DNA of 64,000 nucleotides from Delphinus delphis (taxonomy: Eukaryota; Chordata; Mammalia; Artiodactyla; Delphinidae), in assembly GCF_949987515.2 (NCBI RefSeq), contig NC_082694.2, positions 59,890,080 to 59,954,079 of the forward strand, in the 5' to 3' direction. This document shows, piece by piece, positions 21,736 to 33,812 of this stretch. Numbering within the stretch: the stretch's first letter is position 1; each line of letters opens with the position of its first letter. The position numbers and the translations under genes were made by a program. The notes under the pieces were generated by a model. The model ran no database searches, was not told the DNA's origin, and was given only the letters and a program-made list of their open reading frames with translations.

Positions 21736-23295
21736 AAGTCCCTTCCAGGCCTGAGATAACCTCTGGTTGTTATGGTTCAGAAAATGAAGCCAGGTTTCTA
21801 ATGTCAAAACAAATGCTGTCCCACTGGTGTTCTCCCTCCCGCCCTGTGAAGTGTACTTAGTACAGTGTCAAGTTCTACTATCATTTTCTTTCAGATCAAA
21901 TGGGACCAAGGACTCCTCAAATGGGCCTGCGGCTTAGCCCAGAAGCATGCAGGTGTCAGGCAACTTTACAAAATGGTGTCTCTCTTTCTACTAGAAAGAG
22001 AAACTGTTTAATGGCCACACACACTGCTGTGCTCCCACTCTACCTGCCCTACAGTGACTGGAGTTTGAAATTCAGAGGCAGAGTTCTAGGTGCACTCCCA
22101 GGACTGACATTTGCCTGAGGATACGGTGGTTGGACCTGCCAGCCAGGCTGTGCCACTGCATCACTTTCTAAATGGCTTCTGGCATTGTGTAGTAGGATCC
22201 AAGAAGAGCCCCCTCCTTTCTAAGAAAACATTCTCAGCATCAGGAACATTGGGGAGAGAGAGAGAGGGCTGAAGTGAGCTGTCAGAGAGAGGAAGGGGCC
22301 AGTATGGGAGTGAGAAACCTTGACAAATATTTTCATCTCTGTAGAGGAGTCAAGTTTCTCCAAACGAGTGGTTCCTCCAACTCCACAGGAATTGTATAAC
22401 TCTGCAGTGTTCCCAGGCAATTACTCCTGCTTGCAAATCTGAGCCTCCCCTTTCAGGATCCAAACAAGTGACCACAAATCAAAGAGAGCTTGGACTCATT
22501 CCACTAATAGCATGGAAAGCCATTAGCCGAAGTTGTTTGAAAAGGGAAGTGGCTCAGATATCTCTGGTCTCACAAGAAAAGCTTCTGTAATATCAGATTA
22601 TGGTTACCAAATGGCTTAGGGACTGAGGCATCATGTTTCTCATAACGAGAGGTTATTTATTGCACCACTGAACCAACACTCTCCCTTGCTCACTTGCACA
22701 AGATATGATGAAGAGTCCTTTCAAGTTGAATTAAGTTTAAATGGAAAAGTAACACACATGCTCCCAGCTAATGCTTGGGTTTAGCTCTGGTGGTGTGGGC
22801 AGAGAGGGTAGAGGGCTCCCTCTGTGGGTGGTCCCGGGGGCTCTGCAAGGCTCTCTTTGCCCCGGTCTCTAATGCTTGAAGTTGAACTCATGGGGATCAT
22901 TCCTTGGGGTTAGGGCCCTGTTTCCAAGAGAGTCTTTGTCACAAATGTTGAGAATCTGGGCTGTTCACGATCATTAACCTAACAGGGGCCCCCACTTTCT
23001 TTGGGGAACTATTTCTCCAGTCCCCCTTCCCTGTGGTTCTGAGGGGCTGCCAATCCCAGAACTCCACGCTCTTGGCCAGGGCTTAGGCGTGTACCCATCC
23101 CTTGGGCCACAGTGATTGGTTCAGGGATGGCAGAATCTGGGCCAATCAGAGGCCCTGTTCTAAGAGCTAGTGGTGAAGTCATCCTAACTCAGGGAGGTTG
23201 GAGGGATGTTTGGGAATCTAGAGCCCCCCCAGGCTATGTTTTCAGTCACGCAGAGAAAATTCGTCTTCACTGGAGTAATAAAGACGAGTAGCGGT
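21736..23295. other. unique sequence, nothing recognised
   Basis: No repeat or gene signature is recognised. A short AG run occurs near 22257. Confidence 0.35.
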
Positions 23296-23422
23296 AAGGA
23301 GAGCGGGGAGCGGAGAGAGAGGGGAGGCGGGGAGAGAGGGGAGGCGGAGAGAGGGGAGGCGGGGAGAGAGGGGAGGCGGAGAGAGGGGAGGCGGGGAGAG
23401 AGGGGAGGCGGGGAGAGAGGGG
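23296..23422 (+). repeat. G-rich minisatellite with alternating 15/17-base units
   Basis: Six full and one partial copy of a GAGAGAGGGGAGGCG core, with the spacer alternating between one and three extra G, giving a ~32-base higher-order unit. The plus strand is almost all purine apart from one C per unit, with repeated GGGG and GG runs. Confidence 0.9.
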
Positions 23423-24711
23423 TCTTCATGGCGTCGAGGCCCAATTCTAGGCATCGAAAGCCCAGACATGTGTCTGGATGCTCCAGGAGCTTTACAACGA
23501 AGCTGCATCTTAATTAAGCTTGTTTGTACTGGGCTTCTACCACTCTCAAGAGAGAACATTCTAACGCTTTCATCAATGTGCCCATCTTCCACGGCTTTCC
23601 ATAAACACCATTCCTGCACGGGCAAGAGAAGGCTGCCTGCCGGCCTGGCTTTACAGTCTCAGAGGGCACACCGTAGGCGGGCTCCGAGATGTCAGGGGCC
23701 CCAGCTGGTCAAGATGGAAGGGAGATAAAATCAAAACACCTGGGCTCCATAGACGCGAAAGCGGAGGGCTTTTCTTCCTGGGGTTTCATCCGTTTTGCTC
23801 ATTGCGTTTTCTGGTAAGATTCTTTTGAAGAAAGGGCTCTGCAGCTAGAATAGTTTTACGTTCACCCTCTTAGAGGATCTTTACCTGCCTCTCCAGGGCT
23901 AATGTTCTTTATGGTTTCACTTTCCTAGTCCCCTGGCCTGGGCATGATTCACGTTACAGGCCTAAGAGCTTGCTATGTTCACGGGCGGGGTAGGCCCAGG
24001 CCCAGGGGATGCGAGCTCCCACCCAGGCCCTCCCAGCGGCGTCCGTTTCTGTCCCGACTCTGCAGGCCCCCGCTGAGATAAGCCTGGAGTAAGTCAGTCT
24101 TGTGGGGTTTCCGCCTCAGCTGGCCATTCTCATCCTTGGATGCCCCATCCCAGTCGGAAGGGTATGTGTGGGCGCCCCGGGTGGTCTGCGATTCCGGACT
24201 CCTGGAACAATCCGGTGGGAAGGTGGCCGCTGGCCAGCCCAGGTGCCCTGAGGCCCCCGCAAGCCAGAGAGCCTGCTGTGAGTGCGGCAGGATGTCAGGC
24301 CGGAGGGGGAGGCCAGAGGACAGAGGGAAGCCTGTGGGGTGGAGAATAATAAACTCCTTCATGGCTCTGGAGGCTCGCCGAGACTGACGTTCAATTATAA
24401 ATAATCCCAGGATTTGTTCAAAGCTCACCAGCAGCCCTGAGGGCCCTAAAGCTGGGCAGAGCAGCCCACGTAACTTTTCAGGTCTCAGGGGTGTGACAAC
24501 CTCCCTGATGGCCTTTGCAGTGATGCTGGGGGGAGTGGGTGGGTGCGTCTGAGAACACAACTGAGAGACATTTATCGAACTGAAATCGAAGTTCCCACCA
24601 CGCATGTTTACTGAGTTTTTGTGCAGGTATGTTAAAGAACTCTGCGCTTGCAGTGGAGAACTTTTAATTTGTACAGCTTATCTTTTAATTTTATTTTATC
24701 TTTTTATATTT
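23423..24711. other. unique, partly GC-rich region holding the window's longest open frame
   Basis: It includes a 208-codon minus-strand frame (24605-23979). This is Pro/Ser/Arg-rich, has no domain or signal sequence that I recognise, and overlaps a 95-codon plus frame. It lies in locally GC-rich DNA, where long chance frames are common. Calling it a gene is not justified from sequence alone. Confidence 0.35.
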
Positions 24712-24938
24712 ATTTTTTTAACATCTTTATTGGAGTATAATTGCTTTACAATGGTGTGTTACTTTCTGCTGTATAACAAAGTGAATCAGCTATACGTATA
24801 CATATATCCCCATATCTCTTCCCTCTTGTGTCTCCCACCCTCCCTATCCCACCCCTCTAGGTGGTCACAGAGCACCGAGCTGATCTCCCCATGCAATGCA
24901 GCTGCTTCCCACTAGCTATTTATTTTACATTTGGTAGT
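24712..24938 (-). mobile_element. L1 3' UTR fragment
   Basis: Reads acatctttattggagtataa, gctgtataacaaagtgaatc, cacccctctaggtggtcac, gcttcccactagctattt in order. Confidence 0.9.
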
Positions 24939-25153
24939 GTACAGCTAGTCTTTATTGAGCACCTACATACATATTCTGAGCTAGGCATTGGGGTGGACGG
25001 GGAGGCAGAGAAAAATATGTCCTTGCGCCTGAGTGGGAGAAGCAAAGATGAGGTGAAGATAATTGCTAGAATCCTGGCCTTGCTTAGATGCTCTAGGATG
25101 GTTCTGGGAGCAATGAGGGAGGCCTGGAGGGGCCATTGCATTTGAACTGGTTC

Positions 25154-25276
25154 CTTTTTTTTTTTTTTGGCCACGCTGGGCAGCTTTCGGGATGTTAGTT
25201 CCCCAACCAGGATCGAACCTGGGCCCCCTTCAGTGAAAGCGCCGAGTCCTCATTACTGGACAGCCAGGGAATTCCC
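25154..25276 (-). repeat. short tRNA-derived SINE (BOV-tA/CHR-like monomer) with 12-bp target-site duplication
   Basis: A reversed head ...ggctgtccagtaatgagg and B box ggttcgatcc. Only the tRNA-like half is present. Target duplication ttgaactggttc at 25142-25153 and 25277-25288. Confidence 0.9.
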
Positions 25277-25288
25277 TTGAACTGGTTC

Positions 25289-25990
25289 TTGCAAGAGCAT
25301 GAGGAGAACTGGGCGGAGGACTGAATTCTGAGTCCTGGTGAGGAAGCTCAGGAAGTGAGTGAGAATCCTGAAGTCCAGCACACTGGAGCCGGTGGACAGA
25401 AAGAACCCGACCAGAGCGAGGGGTCTGGTGGGAGGGCTGCGTGGCAGAGGTGCGATCCAGGCAGGGCCAGAGGGTCAGGGGTGGAGCCTGAAGCTATCCC
25501 CCCAGCATGGAAGCCAGAGGCTGTGAGCTTGTTTGTAAACCCTGTGGCTGGTGGTGGCTGGAAAGGACGTTTCCCAGGAAAGTATGAGCAGCCTGAAAGC
25601 TGAGAGAGGGTGTGATGGCCCCTGAAGAGGCCCTTTTCCCTTCTACGCAACCCCAGTCCCAATTGGCTTTGTCACTGCATGCTAGCCGTGGCCTGGGCCA
25701 AAACGTTTTGAAAGAAGTAGTTTTCAGGCAACATCAAGAAATCCCAGAAAACATATCATTCGAAGAAAATGTACTTCTAGAGTTTTAATGAAGGTGGAGG
25801 GAAGGCCGGGTGGAGTTCAAAACCATGTTTCCCCTCAAAGGAATGAAATGGTACATGGTGTCCTTTCAAACATTGCTGTGTTTTGGGAATGACGTGGGCT
25901 CTAGGGATGTAGGGGAGGGTAAAAATATCTCACTGTAATTTGAGGGAAAGTGTCCATTTTCTTCTTATTCCCTGTAGAAGTGAAACAAAA
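25289..25990. other. unique sequence, nothing recognised
   Basis: A plus frame (25355-25603) and a minus frame (25662-25348) overlap. Both look like chance. Confidence 0.35.
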
Positions 25991-26010
25991 TGTGTGTGCA
26001 TGTGTGTGTG

Positions 26011-26056
<46 letters not shown>
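25991..26056 (+). repeat. (TG)n microsatellite
   Basis: About 33 TG units with two CA interruptions near the left. Confidence 0.97.
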
Positions 26057-26057
<1 letters not shown>

Positions 26058-26374
26058 TGCCGGCTGGAATATCATATGACGTGACATCTGATAAAAGGCT
26101 CCTGTTACGTGTTATTCGATCAGTTGCCAGCAAAGTAATTGTTAAATCTTTCAAAATCAGCATTTCCGAGCCTCACAGCAAGGATTTTACCAGAAAAACA
26201 GGAAAAGGCTTCACATCTTTCCCAATTCAGTCCTCTTAGCACTCTCTTCATTCCCCTACTGTTTTTTCTTCATAGAAAAGAAGACATTTGTCCAGGGGAG
26301 GAAGATTCAGGACACTGCATCAGGACTTCCTGTTCTCCCCTAAACCCCACCTTGAACGATTCATTTAAGTATCC

Positions 26375-26630
26375 ATTTTATTTTATTATTATTATTATTA
26401 TTATTTTTAATTTATTGATAGCTAGTGGGAAGCAGCCGCATAGCACAGGGAGATCAGCTCGGTGCTCTGTTACCACCTAGAGGGATGGGATTGGGAGGGT
26501 GGGAGGGAGGGAGACACAAGAGGGAGGAGATATGGGGATATATGTATATGTATAACTGATTCACTTTGTTATAAAGCAGAAACTAACACACCATTGTAAA
26601 GCAATTATACTCCAATAAAGATGTTAAAAA
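26375..26630 (+). mobile_element. L1 3' UTR, plus orientation
   Basis: Reverse complement of the usual minus signature: tagctagtgggaagcagccg, accacctagagggatgggat, aagcaattatactccaataa, agatgttaaaaaaa. Confidence 0.9.
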
Positions 26631-26790
26631 AATTTATTGGAGTATAGTTGATTTACGATGTTGTGTTAGTTTCTGCTGTACAGCAAAGTGAAGCAGTTAT
26701 AAATATACATATATCCACTCTTTTTTAAGCTTCTTTTCCCATATAGGTCATTACAGAGTATCGAGAAGAGTTCCTTGTGCTATACAGCAT
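26631..26790 (-). mobile_element. L1 3' UTR of another subfamily, minus orientation
   Basis: Begins ttattggagtatagttgatt and runs to cgagaagagttccttgtgct. It abuts the preceding plus-strand L1 tail to tail. Confidence 0.8.
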
Positions 26791-27224
26791 TTCCCAAACT
26801 TTTAAAAGCCTTATGGACTTACTAGAAGCCTAACATTCCCAAGAACAGAACACATGTCTGTTGAAAGTCCCCAGGTGCCCAGGGTTGGCAGGACACAATT
26901 GGTGGTGTAAGATATTGTCTGGCCATTAAATGTGTGGGAATGATGCCTAGCGGGGGAATCAAGGATGGTCAGAATGTGGCCAAAATACGCAGAGCTGCAA
27001 AGAATGCTGGGAGCTTGGCTCCACTGCCCTTGAACCCTGGAGACAAGGCTGGCTCTGGGAACCCTCGGATCATGTGGGAGCCGGTGGGCATCAGGAAACC
27101 TGGACAAGGACAGATCGGGAGATGTGGGTCCCTCTGGATTTAGCGTGTTTCAGTAAACCCCTAGCTCACTCCTCAAGGTCTGAAGATGGATGAAGTTCCT
27201 CCCAACCTACCCTTCTCTTTTCAT
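26791..27224. other. unique sequence, nothing recognised
   Basis: A minus frame (27107-26811) and a plus frame overlap, without a recognisable product. Confidence 0.3.
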
Positions 27225-27335
27225 TTCCTGAGCAAGATGTCACTTCACTTCTCTGGGCCTCATCTTCCTTGTCCAGTGAAGGGATTGAGCTAGATAATCT
27301 GTAGGGTCTTTTCAGCACTAACCTCCTATGCAGGG
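27225..27335 (+). repeat. MIR
   Basis: Order cacttcacttctctgggcct, catcttccttgtccagtgaa, gggattgagctagataatct. Confidence 0.65.
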
Positions 27336-27721
27336 CTGGCTACCTAATTTGTTGGGCCAAGTGCACAGTGAAAATGCAAGACCCTTGTTCAAAAATGAGG
27401 GGAAAAGTGCCATTAAAGGTCCTAAAATATAAAGCTTTTCCTTTCTCCTGTGTTGTCTTTCGACTTACGATTTTTTTATTTACTAGTTAATGTTTTTGTA
27501 AGTAAAGTTAAAATTTAATATTATTAGCGTGAATTTTACCATTCATCCTTATATTGTGCAATGTTTTAAGTTATTAAATATAAGAGCATTTAACTTACAT
27601 GCACAATCACTGAAATTACACAATTCATATTTTGTAGCTCACACATGCAGATATATTTGGTCTTTACCAGAACAGTAGAAACACTGCGCACGATGAGCTC
27701 AGCTCTTTTCACTTTACTTCT
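27336..27721. other. AT-rich sequence, nothing recognised
   Basis: No coding sequence or repeat signature that I recognise. Confidence 0.3.
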
Positions 27722-28068
27722 TCTTTTTTTAAAGATAAATTTATTTATCTATTTATTTATTTATTTTTGGCTGCATTGGGTCTTAGTTGCTGCACGCGGG
27801 CATTCTCTAGTTGTGGTGAGCAGGGGCTACTCTTTGTTGCGGTGCGCGGCCTTCTCATTGCAGTGGCTTCTCTTGTTGTGGAACACGGGCTCTAGGCACG
27901 TGGACTTAAGTAGTTGTGGCTTACGGGCCCTAGAGCGCAGGCTCAGTAGTTGTGGCACACGGGCTTAGTTGCTCTGCGGCATGTGGGATCTTCCCGGACC
28001 AGGACTCGAACCCGTGTCCCCTGCACTGGCAGGTGGATTCTTAACCATTGCGCCACCAGGGAAGTACC
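27722..28068 (-). repeat. CHR SINE (long type) with 13-bp target-site duplication
   Basis: Full long-type element. Target duplication tcactttacttct at 27709-27721 and 28069-28081. Confidence 0.95.
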
Positions 28069-28429
28069 TCACTTTACTTCTGATATGCACACATTCTACC
28101 TACACTCTCACCTTCCTGATGAGTAAGGAAGGACTGAAAGGAAAAGAACTATGGAAGTGCCTTATCTCTCCCCTTCCTTCTGCGTCACCATTTTCAGCGT
28201 AAATGGTGGACTAATGCAGGCAAGTAACATATATAAGAAAGCAAAAATCTAATACAGGAAAATATCACCTGCTTCTATAAAAAGAAATTAAAAAGGAACC
28301 ACCATAACATCCTGTAATGTACAAAGATATTATAAGAGGAAAGAAGGAAAGGGACAGGAAAAACAAATATCAAGGAAAGTACAAGCTCCAGAAAAATGTT
28401 ACAGTCTAGCTGATAAAATCATGACATTA

Positions 28430-29370
28430 AAACAACATTACACACTCATTAGAATGGCCAAAATTCGAAACACTGACAGTACAGAATGCTGAACGGGGTG
28501 TGGAGCAACAGGAACTCTCATTCATTGCTGATGGGAATGCAAAGTGGTACAGCCATTTTTTAAAAATTTTTATTGAAGTATAGTTGATTTACAATGTTGT
28601 GCTAATTTCTGCTCTACAGCAAGGTGACTCAGTTAGCTACAGCCACTTTGGAAGACAGTTGGTCAGTTTCACACGATTCAGCAATTGTGCCCCTTGGTAT
28701 TTACCCAAATGAGTTGAAAACGCATGTCTACACAAAAACCTGCACACTGATGTTTATAGAAGATTTTTTCATAATTGCCAAAACTTGGGAGCAATGAAGA
28801 CATCCTTCAGTAGGTGAATGGATGTGGTACATCCCAACAATGGAATGTTATTCAGTGCTAAAAGGAAATGGACAATTAAGCGATGAAGAGATTTAGAGGA
28901 ACCTTAAATGCATATTATTACTTAGTGAAGGAAGTCAATCTGAAAAGACTACATATTGTATGATTCCAACTATGACATTCTGGAAAATGCAGAACTGCGG
29001 TGAGAGTAAAAAATAGATCTGTGGTTGCCAGGGGCTAGTGAGCAGGGAGGGATGAATAGATGGAACACAGTGGATTTCTAGGGTGGTGGAACTATTCTGT
29101 ATGATACTATTATGGTGGATACATGCCATCATTCATTTGTCAAAACACACAGAACGTACAACACCAACAGTGACCCCTAATGTAAACTAAGGACGTTGAG
29201 TGATAATGATGTGTCAGGGTGGGTTCCTCAACTGTAACAAATGTGCCACTCTGGTTGCGGATGTTGACGGTGGGGAGGCCACGCATGTGTGAGCGCAGGG
29301 GGTATAAGGGAACTCTCTGTACTTTCCACTCGATTTTGCTGTGGACCTAAAACTTCTCTAAAAAATAGAG
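28430..29370 (+). mobile_element. old L1 (end of ORF2 and 3' UTR), interrupted
   Basis: Signatures in order: cattagaatggccaaaattc, gctgatgggaatgcaaagtg, ggaatgttattcagtgctaa, ggttgccaggggctagtg, gggaactctctgtactttcc. A minus L1 piece splits it at 28561-28637. Confidence 0.85.
28561..28637 (-). mobile_element. very short 5'-truncated L1 insertion
   Basis: Only the final ~75 bases of an L1 3' end (tattgaagtatagttgattt, gctctacagcaaggtgactc). It is flanked by tacagccatttt at 28549-28560 and tacagccacttt at 28638-28649, a target duplication with one mismatch. Confidence 0.8.
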
Positions 29371-29559
29371 TCTATTTTAAACAATTATGACAAAACATTT
29401 TGGAATTAATTTCAAGAGTAATCAAGAGCCCAAGGTAGAGATACAAAAGATCGGGGGAAACATGGTGCAATGACAAAAGTTGCTGAAATGTAAACAGGTG
29501 TAAGTGACCAAATAAAATTCACGGGAAGTTAGAGCCTTTAAGAGCCTCTGCTGAGTTAG

Positions 29560-29965
29560 AGCAGGAGGCTGCCAAGTCCCCACAAACGAGGATCCTGGCT
29601 CAGCCTTCTGGTGAAAGGAAAGGTCTGGGAAAACCAGGAGAGGAAGAATAATGATACTTGAATTAGGTTGATCTGCTTTTGGATTCTTGCATCCACAGTG
29701 AAAACAAGGCCACGTCAGTCTCCTGGAAGATAGGCGATCTTGTGGAGGAGACCCGAGGGACTCCAGTTACCAGCTAGCCAACCATTCAGCTTCTTGCCTA
29801 ACCAACCCAGAGCGACCACCAATGTACAACAGAACTTAGCCAACACTGTGAAAGCATCCTAAATTGTTGATGCCCAGAATTTTAAGCTTAACGTGTTTCT
29901 ATTATCTTAACACTCTGTATTTCGGGGCAGTTTATTCCACAGCAAGAGTAATTGGTTCAACTCTG
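29560..29965 (+). mobile_element. MLT1-like MaLR LTR remnant
   Basis: The right part has the MaLR-type ending (cttaacactctgtatttcgg, ggcagtttattccacagcaa, gagtaattgg). The left is strongly diverged. An old ERVL-MaLR relic with no coding content. Confidence 0.4.
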
Positions 29966-30125
29966 CAGCTGCGGACTTCTTATCACAACTCACATGGCTT
30001 CAGCCTTTTCATCTGTAATGTGTGGGTAAAATCAACGTGAGGTTGTAATCATATTAACAAATGAACGTTTAAAACATATAGAACATAGTAGGGTTCCAAC
30101 AATATTTTAAGTGAATGAATAAAAG
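29966..30125 (+). repeat. MIR-like fragment
   Basis: Short order ttttcatctgtaatgtgtgg, aatcaacgtgaggttgtaa, aacatagtagg as in a diverged MIR right half. Confidence 0.4.
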
Positions 30126-30879
30126 GTGAGTATTCAATAAACCTTTTCCAAAAAAAGAAAAAGTATAATGATGATGATACCTGAGGGGACTTTCACCACA
30201 CAGACTTCTGGGACTGGGGAAACCCGAGGTTCAGGGAAGCCATCAGTGAAGTAAGATGGAAAATGCTTGCCTTGCCAGGAACTTACAGGACTGGGATCAG
30301 CCAGGCTGTTATTGCAGATCTAATGGAAGAGAAAGTGCTTCCACTGCTCATTCCGCAGCCAAACCACAGATCCTGGCAACTCCTTGCCTCTGAGGCAACA
30401 AAGACACATTCACAGGGCTTGGCTTCTTTCTTCTGAAATCTACACCTCAAGCTACAGAAGTCAGTCACGCGAGGCTGGCCTGCTGGGACCAGCTGGGAAA
30501 CCCATCCATGGCTACTGCTGAGATCTCTGGCCTCCCTTCCCTCAGATGCCTCCTCCCGTGTGCCCACATGTGAGTTCCGGGAATGCCTGCTAATGACAGG
30601 ACTGAGGGTTTCTTCTGTTTTGCTTCCAGGAATTTTTTTTTTTTTTTTTGGTTTGAAGCTCTTGAACCAGGAAAGAGAATTACCTTTTACCACTTGAGAG
30701 ACACCTTGTGGACAATCCGTCAGGAATTCCGTAATATCCAGTGAACAGATATTTTGAGAGCCAACAAATTGTCAGGCCTTGTTTCATGTCTTAGAGAGGC
30801 AAAGATAAAGGAGATTAGCGCTTCCTTTTCTTTTTATTAACCACCAGACCAAAGGAATGGCCTGGGGACTTGGTGCAAG
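30126..30879. other. unique sequence with a T tract
   Basis: A minus frame of 136 codons (30693-30283) runs through a T tract at about 30630-30649 and has no recognisable domain. Probably non-coding. Confidence 0.35.
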
Positions 30880-31018
30880 GCAGGAAGTGTCAGAAGAGCT
30901 GGATGTGGCTCCTGCCTCTGCCAGGTGATCACAGAACAGTCGCCTACGGTTGCTGAGCCTCCGTTTCCTCATCTGTAAAGTTAGTGATAGGCCTAGATGA
31001 CCTCGCTGCCCTGTCTAC
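30880..31018 (+). repeat. MIR
   Basis: Order gtggctcctgcctctgccag, then gttgctgagcctccgtttcc, tcatctgtaaagttagtgat. Confidence 0.65.
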
Positions 31019-31083
31019 CTCTAACGTTAGATGTTGGCAAGCCTGTGGGCACCGACAAAATCATCAGTTACTGGAAGAATCTT

Positions 31084-31284
31084 TCTTTTTTTGCGGTACG
31101 CGGGCCTCTCACTGTTGTGGCCTCTCCCGTTGCGGAGCACAGGCTCCAGACGCGCAGGCTTAGCGGCCATGGCTCACCGGCCCAGCCGCTCCGCGGCATG
31201 TGGGATCTTCCCGGACCGGGGCACGAACCCGTGTCCCCTGTATCGGCAGGCGGACTCTCAACCACTGCGCCACCAGGGAAGCCC
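31084..31284 (-). repeat. CHR SINE (short young type) with 15-bp target-site duplication
   Basis: Near consensus. Target duplication tactggaagaatctt at 31069-31083 and 31285-31299. Confidence 0.95.
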
Positions 31285-31499
31285 TACTGGAAGAATCTTG
31301 TTTCCATGTTCTCTGAAAAGCCTGGCCACCTGATTTTTCCTTTTATAATTATTATGTCATAGTTGATATTGGCAAAAGAATGTAACTATCACACAGGTAA
31401 TGATGAACAAGAATAGCGACAGGAAGATCTGTGGGCCTTAGAGATCACAGCCAATACCATTGCTTCAGCCTGTGGGCTCCTTTCCTGTACCACGCCCTG

Positions 31500-33010
31500 C
31501 CTACCCCAAGAAGTGACCAGCATTCTGAATTTTATTTCTATAAACTCCTGGTTTTAAAAAGTAAGCCCATACATGTACAACATGAAATAATATACTATTT
31601 AATTTTGCTTGCTTTATAAAAATGATATTATACTATACCATACCCAGTGTTCTTTTCACTTGCTTTTTTTCACTCAGTATTAATGTTTCTAAGGTTCACC
31701 CATGTGGCAAGGAGTTCATTATTTTCGCTATGGTGTGTAACATTTTATTGCACAAGTGTGGATAAATAATTGTTCTCATTCTCCAGCTACTTTGGACAAG
31801 GGTTGTCTGGTTGTTATTGCGATATTGCTGTGAATGTTCCTATACATAAATTCTGTGCAAATGCTTCTCTAGAGTTTATACTGAGAAAGAAGTAGAATCA
31901 AACGAACCTTAGGCACGTGTGCAAGAGTTTCTCTAGGGTAGAATTACTAGGCTATAAAGTATGTGAACGTTCAATTTATGTTTTCCAAAGGAGTTGGTCT
32001 AGTTTAGACTCCTGTCAACAGTGTATAAAAATTCCGATTGACTCACACCCTCTCCAAGATTTTGACAGTGTCCAACTTCTTAATTTTTGCCAACCCAGTG
32101 GGCGAAAAGTGGTATCTCACTGGTGTCTTACTTTGTCTCCCTGATTACTAATGAGATTGAGTGTTCTTTGATGTATTTATGGACGACTCAAGTTTACTAC
32201 TCTGTGAACTACCTGTTTCTGTCTTTTGCCCATTTTTCTACTGGGCTGTTGGCTTTGTATTTATTCATTTAATTATTGGACTTTGAAGATTAAAAGAAAT
32301 CCTCTTTACATATGTTTTATTGGTCATACATATTGCAAATATCTTCTCCTGGTTTGTGGCTTTTCTGATCACTTTCATCACGGATCTATTGTGAAACAGA
32401 AATTCTTACTTTGAAAGAGGCCAAATTTATAATTTTTTTTCTTTTGTAGTTTGTACTTTCATGTTTTAAGAAATCTTTGCCACCGTGAGGTCCTAAAGAT
32501 ACTCTCCTACATTTTCTTCAAATATTTTAGAGTTTTGCCTTTTACATCTGAGTCTGAAGACCCACCAGGATTTGATTTTTCTGTATCGTGTGAAGCAGGA
32601 TCTGATTACAGGGTTTTTTTTTTTTTTTTCCATATAGTAACCAGTGGATCCTGTACCATTTACTGAAGAGTTCGTTGTTTCCTTAGTGATCTGCAGTGCC
32701 TCCTCCATCATATCTCAAGCACCCACCCCCATCTCTTTCTGTCGCTGTTTCTGGGTTCTCTAGTCTATTCCAGTGAGCAGTTTGTCTATATCTGTGCCAG
32801 CAAACACTGTCTGCATTACTTCAGCTTTGTAATAAGTCTTGATATTTCTCTTCAGGAGTGCCTTGTTTACTCTTAGATCTTGGCTTCCCCACATACATTT
32901 GAGAATTATTGGTCCAATTCCTCAACAATTCTATCTGAATTTTTTTACAGGCACTGTGTCCAATCATTAGAGCAGTTTGGGGAGAAGTGCATATGTATGA
33001 GGTTTCCAAA
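31500..33010 (-). mobile_element. old L1 (ORF2 3' part and 3' UTR)
   Basis: Diverged reversed ORF2: caacagtgtataaaaattcc, ttttgccaacccagtggg, ttgcccatttttctactggg, catatagtaaccagtggatc. Stops in every frame. Confidence 0.75.
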
Positions 33011-33639
33011 AGATTATATTACGGTCCTTGAATAGCTGATGGTCTAGTGGGGAAGACAGACACAGACACATTGGTATAAAACCATGTGGTAAATATTATA
33101 TAAACATGAAACATGGAGGAGCTAGGGAAAGTGTTATAGAGAAGATAACATATGTGAAGGCTCTCAGTGAACAAAGATTCTGTATTCTGGCTTCAGATGT
33201 AAAAAGTCTGTCTATCCCGTTTTGTCAGACCCCCTCAGGAGATAACCACCAAGGTTACCCTCATTGAAACCCTAGAAATTTTGGGATGGTTGCACAGTGG
33301 GATCAGTTTGCCCTGGACGTAAACCCAAACAAGTATGCCCCATCCCTTCTTTTCTCTGTATCCAAACCTGGACATCAGCACATGGTATCTCTTTCAGTAT
33401 TATGTTCACCCCACAGCCTACGTGTTGGTTACCTTCATAGGTCTGACTTGTCTTGCCCAGAGAGACCTGCTTAGGGTCTCTTCAGTCTTTTTATGAAGCC
33501 GATTTGTTTTACAACTCAGTTTTACAAGTTCAACTTTCCATAGCTTTGCCTTCTAGACCATGTTTTCCTGGTGGTACGTCAAAAATCAATTAGTACAGAG
33601 CCCTGAGTGCCTATTGTGGGGCTAGGCAGTTTCAGGGCA
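33011..33639. other. diverged sequence, possibly ancient repeat
   Basis: A stretch near 33035 (ctgatggtctagtggggaag) looks like an old mammalian repeat. The rest is unrecognised, with no gene seen. Confidence 0.3.
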
Positions 33640-33735
33640 TGCAGAGCCAAGGGATATGGGGTCAGGCAGACCTGGGTTTGAGTCTGGGTCTTTATTAGCT
33701 GGGTGACTTGGGCCAACGATTTAATTTTCCTGATT
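33640..33735 (+). repeat. MIR
   Basis: Order ggcagacctgggtttgagtc then ttagctgggtgacttgggcc. Confidence 0.75.
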
Positions 33736-33812
33736 ACGTGGTTCTTCGAGTATAACAAAAGATGATAATTCTGGGTTCAGATAATATATTTAAAGGATCT
33801 TGTACATATAAT

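Noticed and set aside
23242..23625. Leu/Pro/Ser-rich frames on the minus strand and Arg/Gly/Glu-rich frames on the plus strand
   Set aside because: Periodic translations of the G-rich minisatellite. It is also not a CRISPR array, since its units are short and contiguous with no unique spacers.
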